Source: DAOVGU01 sp030637775 [NCBI: bacterium] (GTDB lineage Bacteria > Ratteibacteria > UBA8468). Taken from it: a stretch of DNA of 10,996 nucleotides. Shown one piece after another: positions 1-7,527 of the stretch (the first letter of the stretch is position 1; each line of letters starts with the position of its first letter). The translations under genes and the position numbers were made by a program. The stretch covers positions 1 to 10,996 of the forward strand of contig DAOWFY010000114.1 of the NCBI GenBank assembly GCA_030637775.1. Reading direction: 5' to 3'. A model generated the notes under the pieces. That model saw nothing but the letters and a program-made list of their open reading frames with translations. It was not told the DNA's origin and searched no databases.

Positions 1-909
1 AAGGCTTTTTCTTTTCTTAAAAAGTATGTAAGACAAAATGATATCGATATTATTCATAGTTATACTCCTCGAAATAATATCTTAAGCGCAGCGGTTGGGA
101 AAATAACGGGTATATCTCTCATTTGGCATGAGAGAAATTTAATATATGGAAAAGAGAAGGATTTAGACCGGAGGTTTTCCTTTCTGCCTGATAGAATAAT
201 CTGTAATTCGCATGCGGTAGCAGAGAGATTTCAAATTCGCGGGAAGATTCCCAAGAAAATAAGGGTCATTTTGAATGGAGTTGACCTGAAAAAATTTCAT
301 CCTCAGATAAGTGGAGATGAAGTAAGGAGAAAGTTTGGGATTGGCGATGATAGGATAATAGTCGGTATGATTGCTAATTTTCATCCGAGAAAAAACCACG
401 AATATTTTATAAGTGCTATGCCAAAGATTATTAAATATTCTCCCGATGTCCTATTTGTAATTGCCGGAGGGGAATATTCTGAGGGAGATAGAGTTAGAGA
501 AGAAAAATTAAAAAGGATGATTAAAGAATTGAATTTAAAGAATCGGGTAATTTTCACCGGGTTTAGAGCCGATGTCCCCCCGGTCCTCGCATCTTTCAAC
601 ATTTTTGTTTTAACCTCTGTCTTAGAAGCTTGCAGCCGTGTTCTTCTTGAAGCGATGGCTATGGCTAAGCCTATTGTAGCCTTAGATAGTGGTGGCAATC
701 CAGAATTGATAGAGAATAACCTCTCGGGAATCCTCGTACCCCCGGATAGTCAGGAGAATTTTATAAAGGCGATTGTATCTTTCCTTGTTGATAAGAATAG
801 GAGGGAAGAATTTGGATTTAAGGCAAGAGAACGGGCAGAGAAATTTTTTGATGTGAAACGTAATGCTAAGGAAACAGACACAGTATATCTTGAGTTGGTA
901 GGTCAATAG
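1..909 (+). CDS. GT4-type glycosyltransferase, N-terminus outside window
   Basis: The frame is open from base 1 to the TAG at 907-909, so the gene begins upstream; a TTG at 271 is internal. In-window residues 1-85 are the end of the N-terminal GT-B domain (IIHSYTPRNN, then WHERN, then DRIICNSHAV). The linker VILNGVDLKKF leads into the C-terminal nucleotide-sugar domain (GMIANFHPRKNHEYF, VIAGGEYSEG). The donor-site E-x7-E motif is present as EACSRVLLE, followed by AMAMAKPIVA and SGGNPELI. Family knowledge: such enzymes transfer a sugar from a nucleotide donor with retention of configuration, usually to a lipid-linked glycan on the cytoplasmic face of the membrane. About 70-90 N-terminal residues are probably missing. 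The next gene starts 17 nt downstream. Donor and acceptor cannot be read from the sequence. Confidence 0.93.
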   Translation, partial: KAFSFLKKYVRQNDIDIIHSYTPRNNILSAAVGKITGISLIWHERNLIYGKEKDLDRRFSFLPDRIICNSHAVAERFQIRGKIPKKIRVILNGVDLKKFHPQISGDEVRRKFGIGDDRIIVGMIANFHPRKNHEYFISAMPKIIKYSPDVLFVIAGGEYSEGDRVREEKLKRMIKELNLKNRVIFTGFRADVPPVLASFNIFVLTSVLEACSRVLLEAMAMAKPIVALDSGGNPELIENNLSGILVPPDSQENFIKAIVSFLVDKNRREEFGFKARERAEKFFDVKRNAKETDTVYLELVGQ

Positions 910-926
910 AGAAAAAGGAGAAATAT

Positions 927-2057
927 TTGAAAATTGGGATTGATGCTCGGGAGATTCAAAACGGAGTTTATACAGGTATTGGCAGGTCGTTAGCAAATTT
1001 TTTAGAATATTTTTCAATGTTAAATAAGGATGACGAATGCATTCTCTTTTCCAGCAAGAAGATACCTTTAGATTTTGGTAGAAAGGTCAAGAATATAGTC
1101 ATCGAAGAAGGACTAACATTTTATTGGGACCAGGTAAAGCTTCCATTGGCTATGAGAAGAGAAAGAGTAGATATATTCTATTCGCCTTATTACAAAGTTC
1201 CGTTATTAACCTTCTGTAAAGTAGTCAGCGCTATCTTAGATTTGATGTACTTATCCTTTAAAGAATATAGAAAGAAATTAGGTATTAAGGCAAAGTTATA
1301 TTATATGAGCTTTGGTAAGGGTTTTGCTCATAAGGCTGATAGGATAATCACCGACTCTGAACATGCCAAAAAAGAGATAGTTAAATTTTATAAAATTGCT
1401 GAAGATAGAATAAAAATTATCCCTTTAAGTGTAAACAAAGTATACAATCTCGTAGAGGATAAAATTAAGATAGAAGAGACCAAGGAAAAATACGGTATCA
1501 ATAAGAGATATATCTTGTTTGTCGGTAACTTTAAACCCCATAAAAATGTAAAAACTTTAATTTTGGCCTTTAAAGAAATTACGAACATTCTGCCGGATCT
1601 GGAACTTGTCCTTGTCGGTCCGAAGAAAAATAGTTATCAAGAATTAAAAACTTTAGGAGAGGATTTATCCCTGCAGGATAAAGTCATATTTACTGGTAAG
1701 ATTACCAACTTGTTCGAACTAAAGAATTTATATGATGGAGCTGAACTATTTGTCATGCCATCATTATATGAAGGGTTTGGTTTGCCGGTTGCTGAGGCGA
1801 TGGCTTGCGGACTGCCGGTAGTTGCTTCTGACCGTACTTCCATTCCAGAAGTTGTAGGTAATGCTGGGATTTTGGTTAATCCCTCAGATAATAAAGCATT
1901 TGTTACTACCATATTAAATCTATTGCAGGACCAGCAGATGCGCCTCGAGTTAAGTAAGAGAAGCAAAGAGCAGGCGAATCTATTTTCCGAAGATAGGATT
2001 AATAAGGCAATCTATGATTTATTTCAAGAGGTCTATCACCATGAGATGAAGTTATAG
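927..2057 (+). CDS. GT4-type glycosyltransferase, TTG start
   Basis: A 376-residue GT-B glycosyltransferase of normal length. The TTG at 927 is chosen because AAAAAGGAG lies at 912-920, six bases upstream, and the protein then begins with the typical first strand and glycine loop KIGIDAREIQNGVYTGIGRS. The N-terminal acceptor domain spans about residues 1-170 (DRIITDSEHAKKEI at 138-151). The C-terminal donor domain starts near ILFVGNFKPHKNV (196-208). The E-x7-E motif is EGFGLPVAE, with E282 and E290, followed by ACGLPVVASD and IPEVVGNAG. The EGFGLPVAE form and IPEVVG motif are common in mannosyl- or rhamnosyltransferase-like GT4 enzymes of O-antigen clusters, but the sugar is not proven. It lies 17 nt after the preceding glycosyltransferase and 14 nt before the next, so the three are probably cotranscribed. 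Confidence 0.95.
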   Translation: MKIGIDAREIQNGVYTGIGRSLANFLEYFSMLNKDDECILFSSKKIPLDFGRKVKNIVIEEGLTFYWDQVKLPLAMRRERVDIFYSPYYKVPLLTFCKVVSAILDLMYLSFKEYRKKLGIKAKLYYMSFGKGFAHKADRIITDSEHAKKEIVKFYKIAEDRIKIIPLSVNKVYNLVEDKIKIEETKEKYGINKRYILFVGNFKPHKNVKTLILAFKEITNILPDLELVLVGPKKNSYQELKTLGEDLSLQDKVIFTGKITNLFELKNLYDGAELFVMPSLYEGFGLPVAEAMACGLPVVASDRTSIPEVVGNAGILVNPSDNKAFVTTILNLLQDQQMRLELSKRSKEQANLFSEDRINKAIYDLFQEVYHHEMKL

Positions 2058-2071
2058 AGGCAGCGGATACT

Positions 2072-3232
2072 ATGTTATATAAACTTCCTGAATTTAGCAA
2101 ATCTTTATTTATTGTTAATGATTTTCCCCCAATACTCGGGGGACAATCTACCTACTTCTATAACTTATGGAGGCATCTACCTAGCGAAAAAATTGTAGTA
2201 TTGGCTCCTGTAGTTAATGGTTACAAGGAATTTGATAAAAAGCAAAATTTTGAAATCATCAGGAAAAAATATCTTTTTAATATTCCTTTATTTGGATGGA
2301 TACTCAAGATTACTATTCCCTTACTCCTTTCTTTAATCTTAATTCCAAAAAGAAAGTTAAGTATTATTCACTGTGCCCATATTTTGTCGACCGGTATAGT
2401 TGGATTAATTCTAAAATTTAGTTTTAAAAAACCGTATATTGTTTATACATTCGCTGCAGATATCTTAGGATTTCAAAAATATAAGTTAATAGACAAATTA
2501 ATGCTGATTACCTTAAAAAACGCATATAAAATTATAAGTATAAGCGATTTTACAAAAGGTAAACTTATAGAGAGAGGCATTGAATCTGAAAAAATTATAA
2601 AAATCCTCCCGAGTATTGATTTGGACAAATTTGTTCCTAATGTTAACTCAAAGGAGATAATAAGGAAATATAATCTCCAGAATAAAAAGGTGATTTTAAC
2701 AATAGCACGATTAGTAAAAAGGAAGGGACATGATTTTGTAATTAGAGCTCTTCCGAAAGTATTAGAAAAAGTGCCAAATGCAACTTATTTAATAGTCGGT
2801 GATGGTCCATACTTAAATGAATTGAGAAAATTAGTTAAAGATTTAAAATTAAAGGAAGAAGTAATTTTTGCTGGAAGTGTACCGAATGAAAAGACGATAG
2901 AATATTATAATGCTTGTGATATTTTTATTATGGCAAATAGAGAGATTAAAAGGGAAGGAGATATAGAAGGTTTTGGAATAGTTTTCTTGGAAGCAAATGC
3001 CTGCGGAAAACCAGTCATTGGAGGTAGATCAGGTGGAACGGTTGAGGCAATAGTTGATGCTGAAACTGGTTTATTGATTGATTCCACAGATACAACCCAA
3101 ATCTCAAATGCTCTTATCAAACTTTTGACCAATTCTGAATATGCCAGGGAATTGGGACGAAAGGGGAGATTAAGGGTCGAAAGAGAGTTTACCTGGCAAA
3201 GAAGTATAAATATTTTAAAAAAATTTATATGA
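2072..3232 (+). CDS. GT4-type glycosyltransferase, PimB-like
   Basis: A 386-residue GT-B enzyme. The N-terminal domain opens with FIVNDFPPILGGQSTY (13-28), whose GG forms the phosphate-binding loop. A hydrophobic stretch at about 71-92 (IPLFGWILKI, then TIPLLLSLILIP) may give peripheral membrane contact. The donor domain begins near VILTIARLVKRKGHDF (207-222), with YLIVGDGPYLNEL at 239-251. The E-x7-E motif is EGFGIVFLE (E299, E307), followed by CGKPVIGGRSGG and ETGLLID. The signature EGFGIVFLEANACGKPVIGG resembles PimB-type mannosyltransferases, which suggests but does not prove a GDP-mannose donor. The ATG at 2072 has AGAGG at 2056-2060 as a somewhat distant ribosome binding site. It is strongly AT-rich (28-30% G+C in two sampled 60-nt lines). 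Its TGA overlaps an ATG in an ATGA (3229-3232). Confidence 0.95.
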   Translation: MLYKLPEFSKSLFIVNDFPPILGGQSTYFYNLWRHLPSEKIVVLAPVVNGYKEFDKKQNFEIIRKKYLFNIPLFGWILKITIPLLLSLILIPKRKLSIIHCAHILSTGIVGLILKFSFKKPYIVYTFAADILGFQKYKLIDKLMLITLKNAYKIISISDFTKGKLIERGIESEKIIKILPSIDLDKFVPNVNSKEIIRKYNLQNKKVILTIARLVKRKGHDFVIRALPKVLEKVPNATYLIVGDGPYLNELRKLVKDLKLKEEVIFAGSVPNEKTIEYYNACDIFIMANREIKREGDIEGFGIVFLEANACGKPVIGGRSGGTVEAIVDAETGLLIDSTDTTQISNALIKLLTNSEYARELGRKGRLRVEREFTWQRSINILKKFI

Positions 3233-3270
3233 AACTAGCAATGATGAAGGTTAAAGTGATTACAGATTAA
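3229..3270 (+). other. 13-codon coupled mini-ORF, possible gene remnant
   Basis: An ATG at 3229 overlaps the TGA of the preceding glycosyltransferase as ATGA, the layout usual for translationally coupled genes. It opens a frame encoding MKLAMMKVKVITD before a TAA at 3268-3270. Two further in-frame ATGs lie at 3241 and 3244. The peptide looks like the first beta-strand of a glycosyltransferase (MKVxxITD), so this may be the head of a lost gene. At 13 residues chance is also reasonable, and it could instead simply carry ribosomes towards the methyltransferase start 19 bases further on. Confidence 0.25.
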
Positions 3271-3289
3271 TCCCACATTTTGAGATTTA

Positions 3290-4150
3290 ATGAAGATAAA
3301 TAGGAAAAATCTCTCCTGTAAAATATGTCAGAGTAAAAGAATTTTAGTATTTATTCAGAAGAAGGGTTATCTGATGTTAAAGTGTAGAAACTGTGGCTTT
3401 ATATTTGCGCCATCCATAAATAAAGAGTATATAGAAAGGGTTGTTGAACATTATGAGAGACGAGACCCATTCCTAAGGGTTGCCAAATCCAGGAAGTTTC
3501 TCTATCAGCGATTTCTATCAGAGATAGATAAAAGATTTGCTAAGAAAATAAGAATTCTTGATGTTGGATGTGGACCTGGTTTCTTCCTATCTTTAGCCAG
3601 GCAAAAGGGATGGGATTGTTATGGAGTTGAAGTAGTTTCTTCACTATGTGAAATGGCGAGGAGAAGATATAAACTTAATAATATTATTAACTCAAGATTT
3701 GAGGATATTGAATTCCCTGATTATTATTTTGATATAATTACCTTGTGGAATGTCTTAGATGAAATTGATGCTTTTAAGGAGGTTATTATTAAAGTAAAAC
3801 GAATGCTGAAAGAGGATGGGTTATTATTTATTAGAACGCCAAATGCAACATTTCATTCCTTCTTTTGCCGCCTTCATAATTTTAATTTAGCGCCCCGGAG
3901 AATATTTATTCTTCATATTCGAAATTTTTCCAAAAAGAGTATCCAGATTCTACTTGGAAAAGTCGGTTTTTCTCAGGTAAGGGTTAGAAATTCTTCTCCC
4001 ACTGCAGGAGACCCTTATGGTGGTAAAAAAGGAGTGAAAATCTATAAGTTTTTTGCCTTCCTAATAGCACAACTTCTATTTATCTTAAGTTTTGGTAGAG
4101 TAACCCTTGCTCCATCAATCGAGGTATTTGCTGAAAATGGAAAAAATTAA
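3290..4150 (+). CDS. SAM-dependent methyltransferase with N-terminal Zn-ribbon
   Basis: A 286-residue class I methyltransferase. Residues 10-35 hold two Cys pairs (C10-x2-C13 and C32-x2-C35) in a short zinc-ribbon knuckle ending CRNCGFIFAPS, as in many sugar-cluster methyltransferases. The Rossmann domain follows: SAM motif I is ILDVGCGPGFF (89-99), the acidic strand-2 end is YGVEVV (111-116), and the post-motif region is FDIITLWNVLDEID (147-160). Relatives usually have a VLEH-type sequence where this reads VLDEI. A hydrophobic segment near the C-terminus (about 252-269) could touch the membrane. Its neighbours imply methylation of a glycan or sugar intermediate; O-, C- or N-methylation cannot be told. 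No strong ribosome binding site precedes the ATG at 3290. The 3' end overlaps the next gene by 14 nt. Confidence 0.88.
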   Translation: MKINRKNLSCKICQSKRILVFIQKKGYLMLKCRNCGFIFAPSINKEYIERVVEHYERRDPFLRVAKSRKFLYQRFLSEIDKRFAKKIRILDVGCGPGFFLSLARQKGWDCYGVEVVSSLCEMARRRYKLNNIINSRFEDIEFPDYYFDIITLWNVLDEIDAFKEVIIKVKRMLKEDGLLFIRTPNATFHSFFCRLHNFNLAPRRIFILHIRNFSKKSIQILLGKVGFSQVRVRNSSPTAGDPYGGKKGVKIYKFFAFLIAQLLFILSFGRVTLAPSIEVFAENGKN

Positions 4151-5333
4151 GGTCATCCATATCATTACCAGATTGGATAAGGGAGGGGCGGCAGAGAATA
4201 CCCTTTTGACGGTAAAGGGACTAAATGGAGATAGGTATGAGGCTAAAATTATTGCTGGCTGTTTCCGCAGAGATAAAGAGGATTTAAAGGTTGCGAATAC
4301 AAAAATTGAGGTAATTCTTATTCCTGAGATGAGAAGGGTGATTAATCCTTTTCTTGACATTTTAACATTCTTCAAACTATACCTGATGATAAAAAGAGAA
4401 AGACCCCAGATTGTTCATACCCATACCTCAAAGGCCGGATTTTTGGGTCGCTGGGCAGCAAAACTTGCCGATGTCCCGATCATTATCCATACCCCTCATG
4501 GTCATATCTTTTATGGCTATTTTCATTGGCTTATTACAAGATTTTTTATCTTTTTAGAGAGGATAACCAGCTTAATTACCGACTACATTGTCACCTTAAC
4601 CAAAAGGGGGAGAAAGGAACATCTCAGATATAGGATTGGACCTCCCTGCAAATTTATCCCAATTCATAGCGGGATTGAAAGAAAAAGATTTGAAGAAATA
4701 AGAGCCAATCGAGAAGAGAAAAAAAGGGAATTGGGGATCCCTTTAGAGGCAAAGGTGCTGGGAACAATTGGGAGATTGGAACCAATCAAGGGGCATCTCT
4801 ATCTCTTAAAGGCAGCAAAATTGATTGTGGAGAACCCTCGGTTTCAAGAAACAAGATTCTTATTGGTAGGGAGGGGACCTTTAAGAAAAAAATTAGAAAG
4901 AGAGATATCTCTCTTAGGCATCAGGAAGAATGTTCAATTCTTAGGATTCAGGGAGGATATTTCTGAGATTCTAAATATCTTTGATATCTTTGTTCTCCCT
5001 TCCTTGAATGAAGGAATGGGTAGGGTTTTACTGGAGGCGATGCTGATGGGGAAGCCTGTTGTCGCCAGTAATGTCGGCGGTATCCCTGATATTGTTAAAG
5101 ATGAAGAGACAGGTCTCCTTGTTCCTTGCAAGGATTTTAAAGCTTTATCTGAAAGAATTATTGAATTATTGAAGAACCCGGAGAAGGCAAAATTCCTGGG
5201 AAGAAAAGGGAAAGAAAAAGCAGAGGGGGAGGAATTTACGGCTGCTATAATGGTAAAAAGAATTGAGGAATTATATGAAAGGGCAATTAATGAAAAAATT
5301 TCTTCCGGTAACTTTTGTAATTCTATTACTTAG
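4137..5333 (+). CDS. GT4-type glycosyltransferase
   Basis: A 398-residue GT-B enzyme. I place the start at the ATG at 4137, 14 nt inside the methyltransferase gene, because it gives the canonical start MEKIKVIHIITRLDKGGAAE. An upstream in-frame TTG at 4107 would add a non-conserved extension. The glycine loop is KGGAAEN (15-21) and the acceptor domain includes HTHTSKAG and HTPHGHIFYG (94-127). The linker IPIHSGIERKRF leads to the donor domain LGTIGRLEPIKGH (208-220) and FLLVGRGPL. The E-x7-E motif is EGMGRVLLE (E292, E300), followed by GKPVVASNVGGIPDIV. The close match of its N-terminus to the usual family pattern (HIITRLDxGGAxENTL) makes the family call firm. Its last 44 nt overlap the start of the PHP gene. 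A lipid-linked acceptor is likely, but the sugar is unknown. Confidence 0.94.
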   Translation: MEKIKVIHIITRLDKGGAAENTLLTVKGLNGDRYEAKIIAGCFRRDKEDLKVANTKIEVILIPEMRRVINPFLDILTFFKLYLMIKRERPQIVHTHTSKAGFLGRWAAKLADVPIIIHTPHGHIFYGYFHWLITRFFIFLERITSLITDYIVTLTKRGRKEHLRYRIGPPCKFIPIHSGIERKRFEEIRANREEKKRELGIPLEAKVLGTIGRLEPIKGHLYLLKAAKLIVENPRFQETRFLLVGRGPLRKKLEREISLLGIRKNVQFLGFREDISEILNIFDIFVLPSLNEGMGRVLLEAMLMGKPVVASNVGGIPDIVKDEETGLLVPCKDFKALSERIIELLKNPEKAKFLGRKGKEKAEGEEFTAAIMVKRIEELYERAINEKISSGNFCNSIT

Positions 5334-6753
5334 TATTTCTTCAACTGGCAGGAGCCAGGAAGGACTAAGATATATTCCTGGAGTTATTCATCTCCATAGT
5401 AATGTTAGCACCGGTATCTATTCCATTAAGGAACTTGCTCAACTTGCTCAAGCCAAAGATATTCCTATTATAATTATTACCGATCATCTCTTATTGAAAG
5501 CCGAATATGGCCTTCCACCCCTCCAGAGAATAATAAAGAAAAGGGTAGAAAAAGGTTCTATCCTTCGTTCGGGAGTAAAAGAGTATTTAAGTCAGATTGA
5601 AGAGGTAGATAAGAGTTATCCTTCCTTATCAATTATTCCCGGGGCTGAGGTTGCTCCTTTCTATTTCTGGACAGGTAACTACTTCAGAAAGGACTTGACT
5701 CTCCGTAATTTGCATAAGCAGCTCTTGGTGATTGGATTGGATAAGGGCGATGACTACCTTAGAATGCCTGTTGTTGGCAATTACCATTTTTCTCTCTCAT
5801 GGGAGAATCTCCTTCGGTTATGGCCCTTGGTGCTCATTCTTCTTGGGCTCTGGATGATAAAAAGAAGGAGAAAAAGCAAATTCTGGTTTAGAACACAGAG
5901 CTTTATTCTCTCCTCCCATCCTTACCGAAGATTGGGAATAGTCCTTTTTCTCTTAGGGCTACTATTTCTCTTCAATGAACTTCCCTATTTCCCTTATGAC
6001 CAATACCATGGAGATAGAGATAATCTGCCCTATCAGGATTTGATTGATTATGTTAATGAGAGAAATGGTTTGACCTTCTGGTCAGCACCTGAGGCACCAA
6101 GTCAGCAAAAGCTCAGAGGTATCACCCTTTCCACTCTTCCCTATCCCGAAGCACTTCTCCAGACCAAAGATTATACCGGCTTTGCCTCTCTCTATGAGGG
6201 TTATAGAGAGGTAGGGGGTCCGGGAGGCATCTGGGATAGGGTTTTAATTGAATACTGCCAGGGAAAAAGGGATAAACCGGTCTGGACGATTGGGGAAGTA
6301 GACTATCATTGTCCTCTTGAGCGCAAAGAAATTGATGAGGTCCAGACCGTCTTTCTTTTATCCAAAATTGACGAAAACTCTATTATAGCCGCTTTAAGGA
6401 AAGGGAGATGCTATGTCCTTCGGAGAGCAAAGGAATATAAATTGGTTCTTGAAAATTTTACTCTTTCTATCTCCGGTGGTAAAATAAAACTAATGGGGGA
6501 TACCTTAATCACAGAAGAACTCCCCCGGATTAATTTTGCTCTTTCCAGTTCCGATGGAAAGAGAAGAAAAGTGAGGGTAAAATTGATTCGCTCCGGAAGG
6601 ATCATCAGGGAATTTGTCGGTCTTACGCCAATGAAGAGAAAATTTTACGATTATTCCCTGCCCGAAGGAGAGAAAGGTTACTACCGACTGGATGTTGAAA
6701 CCCAATATTCCCATAAGATCCTTACCAATCCGATATTTGTGAGAAGGAAATAG
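5290..6753 (+). CDS. Exported PHP-type metallohydrolase (CehA/McbA-like) with internal TM hairpin
   Basis: A 487-residue protein. The ATG at 5290 is preferred over in-frame TTG 5263 and ATG 5275 because AAAGGG lies six bases upstream and the product starts with a clean signal sequence (MKKF, then hydrophobic to about 16, STGRSQ after). PHP motifs follow: HLH (H34, H36), TDH (D65, H66), PGAE (E120) and a late DYH (D338, H340). Two hydrophobic segments, about 176-190 and 215-233, flank the basic loop KRRRKSK. By the positive-inside rule that loop is cytoplasmic, with both PHP halves outside. Where an HP histidine is expected the sequence reads FWSAPEA (263-269), so one ligand may be lost. The C-terminal beta-rich region ends YYRLDV...TNPIFV, as in CehA/McbA-family hydrolases. 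The substrate is unknown; phosphate or phosphodiester groups on exported glycans are an inference. Confidence 0.8.
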   Translation: MKKFLPVTFVILLLSISSTGRSQEGLRYIPGVIHLHSNVSTGIYSIKELAQLAQAKDIPIIIITDHLLLKAEYGLPPLQRIIKKRVEKGSILRSGVKEYLSQIEEVDKSYPSLSIIPGAEVAPFYFWTGNYFRKDLTLRNLHKQLLVIGLDKGDDYLRMPVVGNYHFSLSWENLLRLWPLVLILLGLWMIKRRRKSKFWFRTQSFILSSHPYRRLGIVLFLLGLLFLFNELPYFPYDQYHGDRDNLPYQDLIDYVNERNGLTFWSAPEAPSQQKLRGITLSTLPYPEALLQTKDYTGFASLYEGYREVGGPGGIWDRVLIEYCQGKRDKPVWTIGEVDYHCPLERKEIDEVQTVFLLSKIDENSIIAALRKGRCYVLRRAKEYKLVLENFTLSISGGKIKLMGDTLITEELPRINFALSSSDGKRRKVRVKLIRSGRIIREFVGLTPMKRKFYDYSLPEGEKGYYRLDVETQYSHKILTNPIFVRRK

Positions 6754-6798
6754 GTAGTGGTCAACCTTGGTTGACAGCCGAGTGAACTCGGCAACTAC
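6754..6798 (+). repeat. REP-like palindromic element, three-way junction
   Basis: The intergenic sequence after the PHP gene holds nested palindromes: outer arms GTAGT (6754-6758) and ACTAC (6794-6798), then hairpin one GTCAAC-CTTG-GTTGAC (6760-6775) and hairpin two GCCGAG-TGAA-CTCGGC (6777-6792). Together they can fold as a three-way junction in single-stranded DNA or RNA. No T-run follows, so it is not a standard intrinsic terminator, though it could protect or pause the transcript. The form suggests an interspersed, transposase-mobilised repeat, but only one copy is in this window. Confidence 0.7.
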
Positions 6799-6828
6799 AG
6801 AAAACAAAATGGCTTTATAAAGGTTTAG

Positions 6829-7527
6829 ATGATCTGCGCTATTCATCAACCTCAGTTTCTGCCTTGGCTGGGATACTTCGATAAGATCGATAAGAGCGAT
6901 ATCTTTGTTTTTCTGGATAATGTCCAGTATAAGAAGAATGAATGGCAAAATCGCAATAGAATCAAAATTGCTCATGGCTGGCAATGGCTGACGATTCCGG
7001 TAAAATACAGATTTGGACAAAGGATCAATGAAATTCTCATTGATTATAGCAAAGACTGGAGACCAAAGCATTGGCAGGCGCTGATTACAAATTATCAAAA
7101 GAGCCCCTACTTTAAAGATTACCGGGATTTCTTTCAGAAGGTTTATCAACAGAACTGGCGCTATTTAGCCGAGATCAATATTTATTTAATTAGGAAATTA
7201 ATGAAATTTTTAGGAATAGAAAAGGAGATGAAGAAGGCCTCCGATTTAGGAATCAAAGGTGAGAAGACAATAAGACTTGTCGAAATCTGCAAAGTTTTAG
7301 GAGCAGATACCTATCTTTCTGGTCAGGGAGCGAAGGATTACCTTGATTTAGAAAAGTTTAAAAGAGCAAAGATAGAGGTCATTTTTCAGGAGTTTGCTCA
7401 TCCAATATATCGGCAGAACTACCAGGGTTTTGAACCCAATCTTTCGATCATTGATCTTCTCTTTAATGAAGGGAAGAAAAGCCTCAGCCTGCTCCGAGGC
7501 AGAGCAAAGAAAGATAAAAATGTATGA
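6829..7527 (+). CDS. WbqC-family protein
   Basis: A 232-residue protein of the WbqC-like family, of the usual length. The N-terminus MICAIHQPQFLPWLGYFDKI carries the family hallmark HQPxFxPWxGY, and residues 30-45 (DNVQYKKNEWQNRNRI) match the second conserved block. Further blocks are WLTIPV (53-58) and the later TYLSGQGAKDYLD. The ATG at 6829 has AAAGG five bases upstream (6819-6823). Members occur in O-antigen and exopolysaccharide clusters, often beside amino-sugar genes. Their chemistry is poorly defined, and modification of an amino sugar or an acyl-type transfer is only inferred. Here it leads a tight four-gene unit and overlaps the next gene by 8 nt. It is separated from the genes to the left by the palindromic element, so this may be a distinct transcription unit, although I see no convincing promoter. 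Confidence 0.92.
   Translation: MICAIHQPQFLPWLGYFDKIDKSDIFVFLDNVQYKKNEWQNRNRIKIAHGWQWLTIPVKYRFGQRINEILIDYSKDWRPKHWQALITNYQKSPYFKDYRDFFQKVYQQNWRYLAEINIYLIRKLMKFLGIEKEMKKASDLGIKGEKTIRLVEICKVLGADTYLSGQGAKDYLDLEKFKRAKIEVIFQEFAHPIYRQNYQGFEPNLSIIDLLFNEGKKSLSLLRGRAKKDKNV

Noticed and set aside
271-909. A separate 212-residue gene starting at TTG 271
   Set aside because: The same frame is open back to base 1 and encodes the preceding part of a GT-B fold (IIHSYTPRNN, WHERN, NSHAV). The TTG is an internal leucine.
6771-6799. Perfect TTGACA at 6771-6776 as a -35 box for the WbqC unit
   Set aside because: At 17-18 bp spacing the -10 position reads ACTACA or CTACAG, a poor match. The TTGACA is explained by the palindromic hairpin.
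6505-7149. A 214-codon minus-strand frame across the PHP/WbqC junction
   Set aside because: It is antisense to two well-supported genes and to the palindromic element, shows no recognisable domain, and its composition follows the opposite strand.
7394-7519. N-terminal extension of the AAA+ ATPase back to 7394
   Set aside because: This stretch is the WbqC gene read in another phase. The family start MYEEYWGL begins at 7520.
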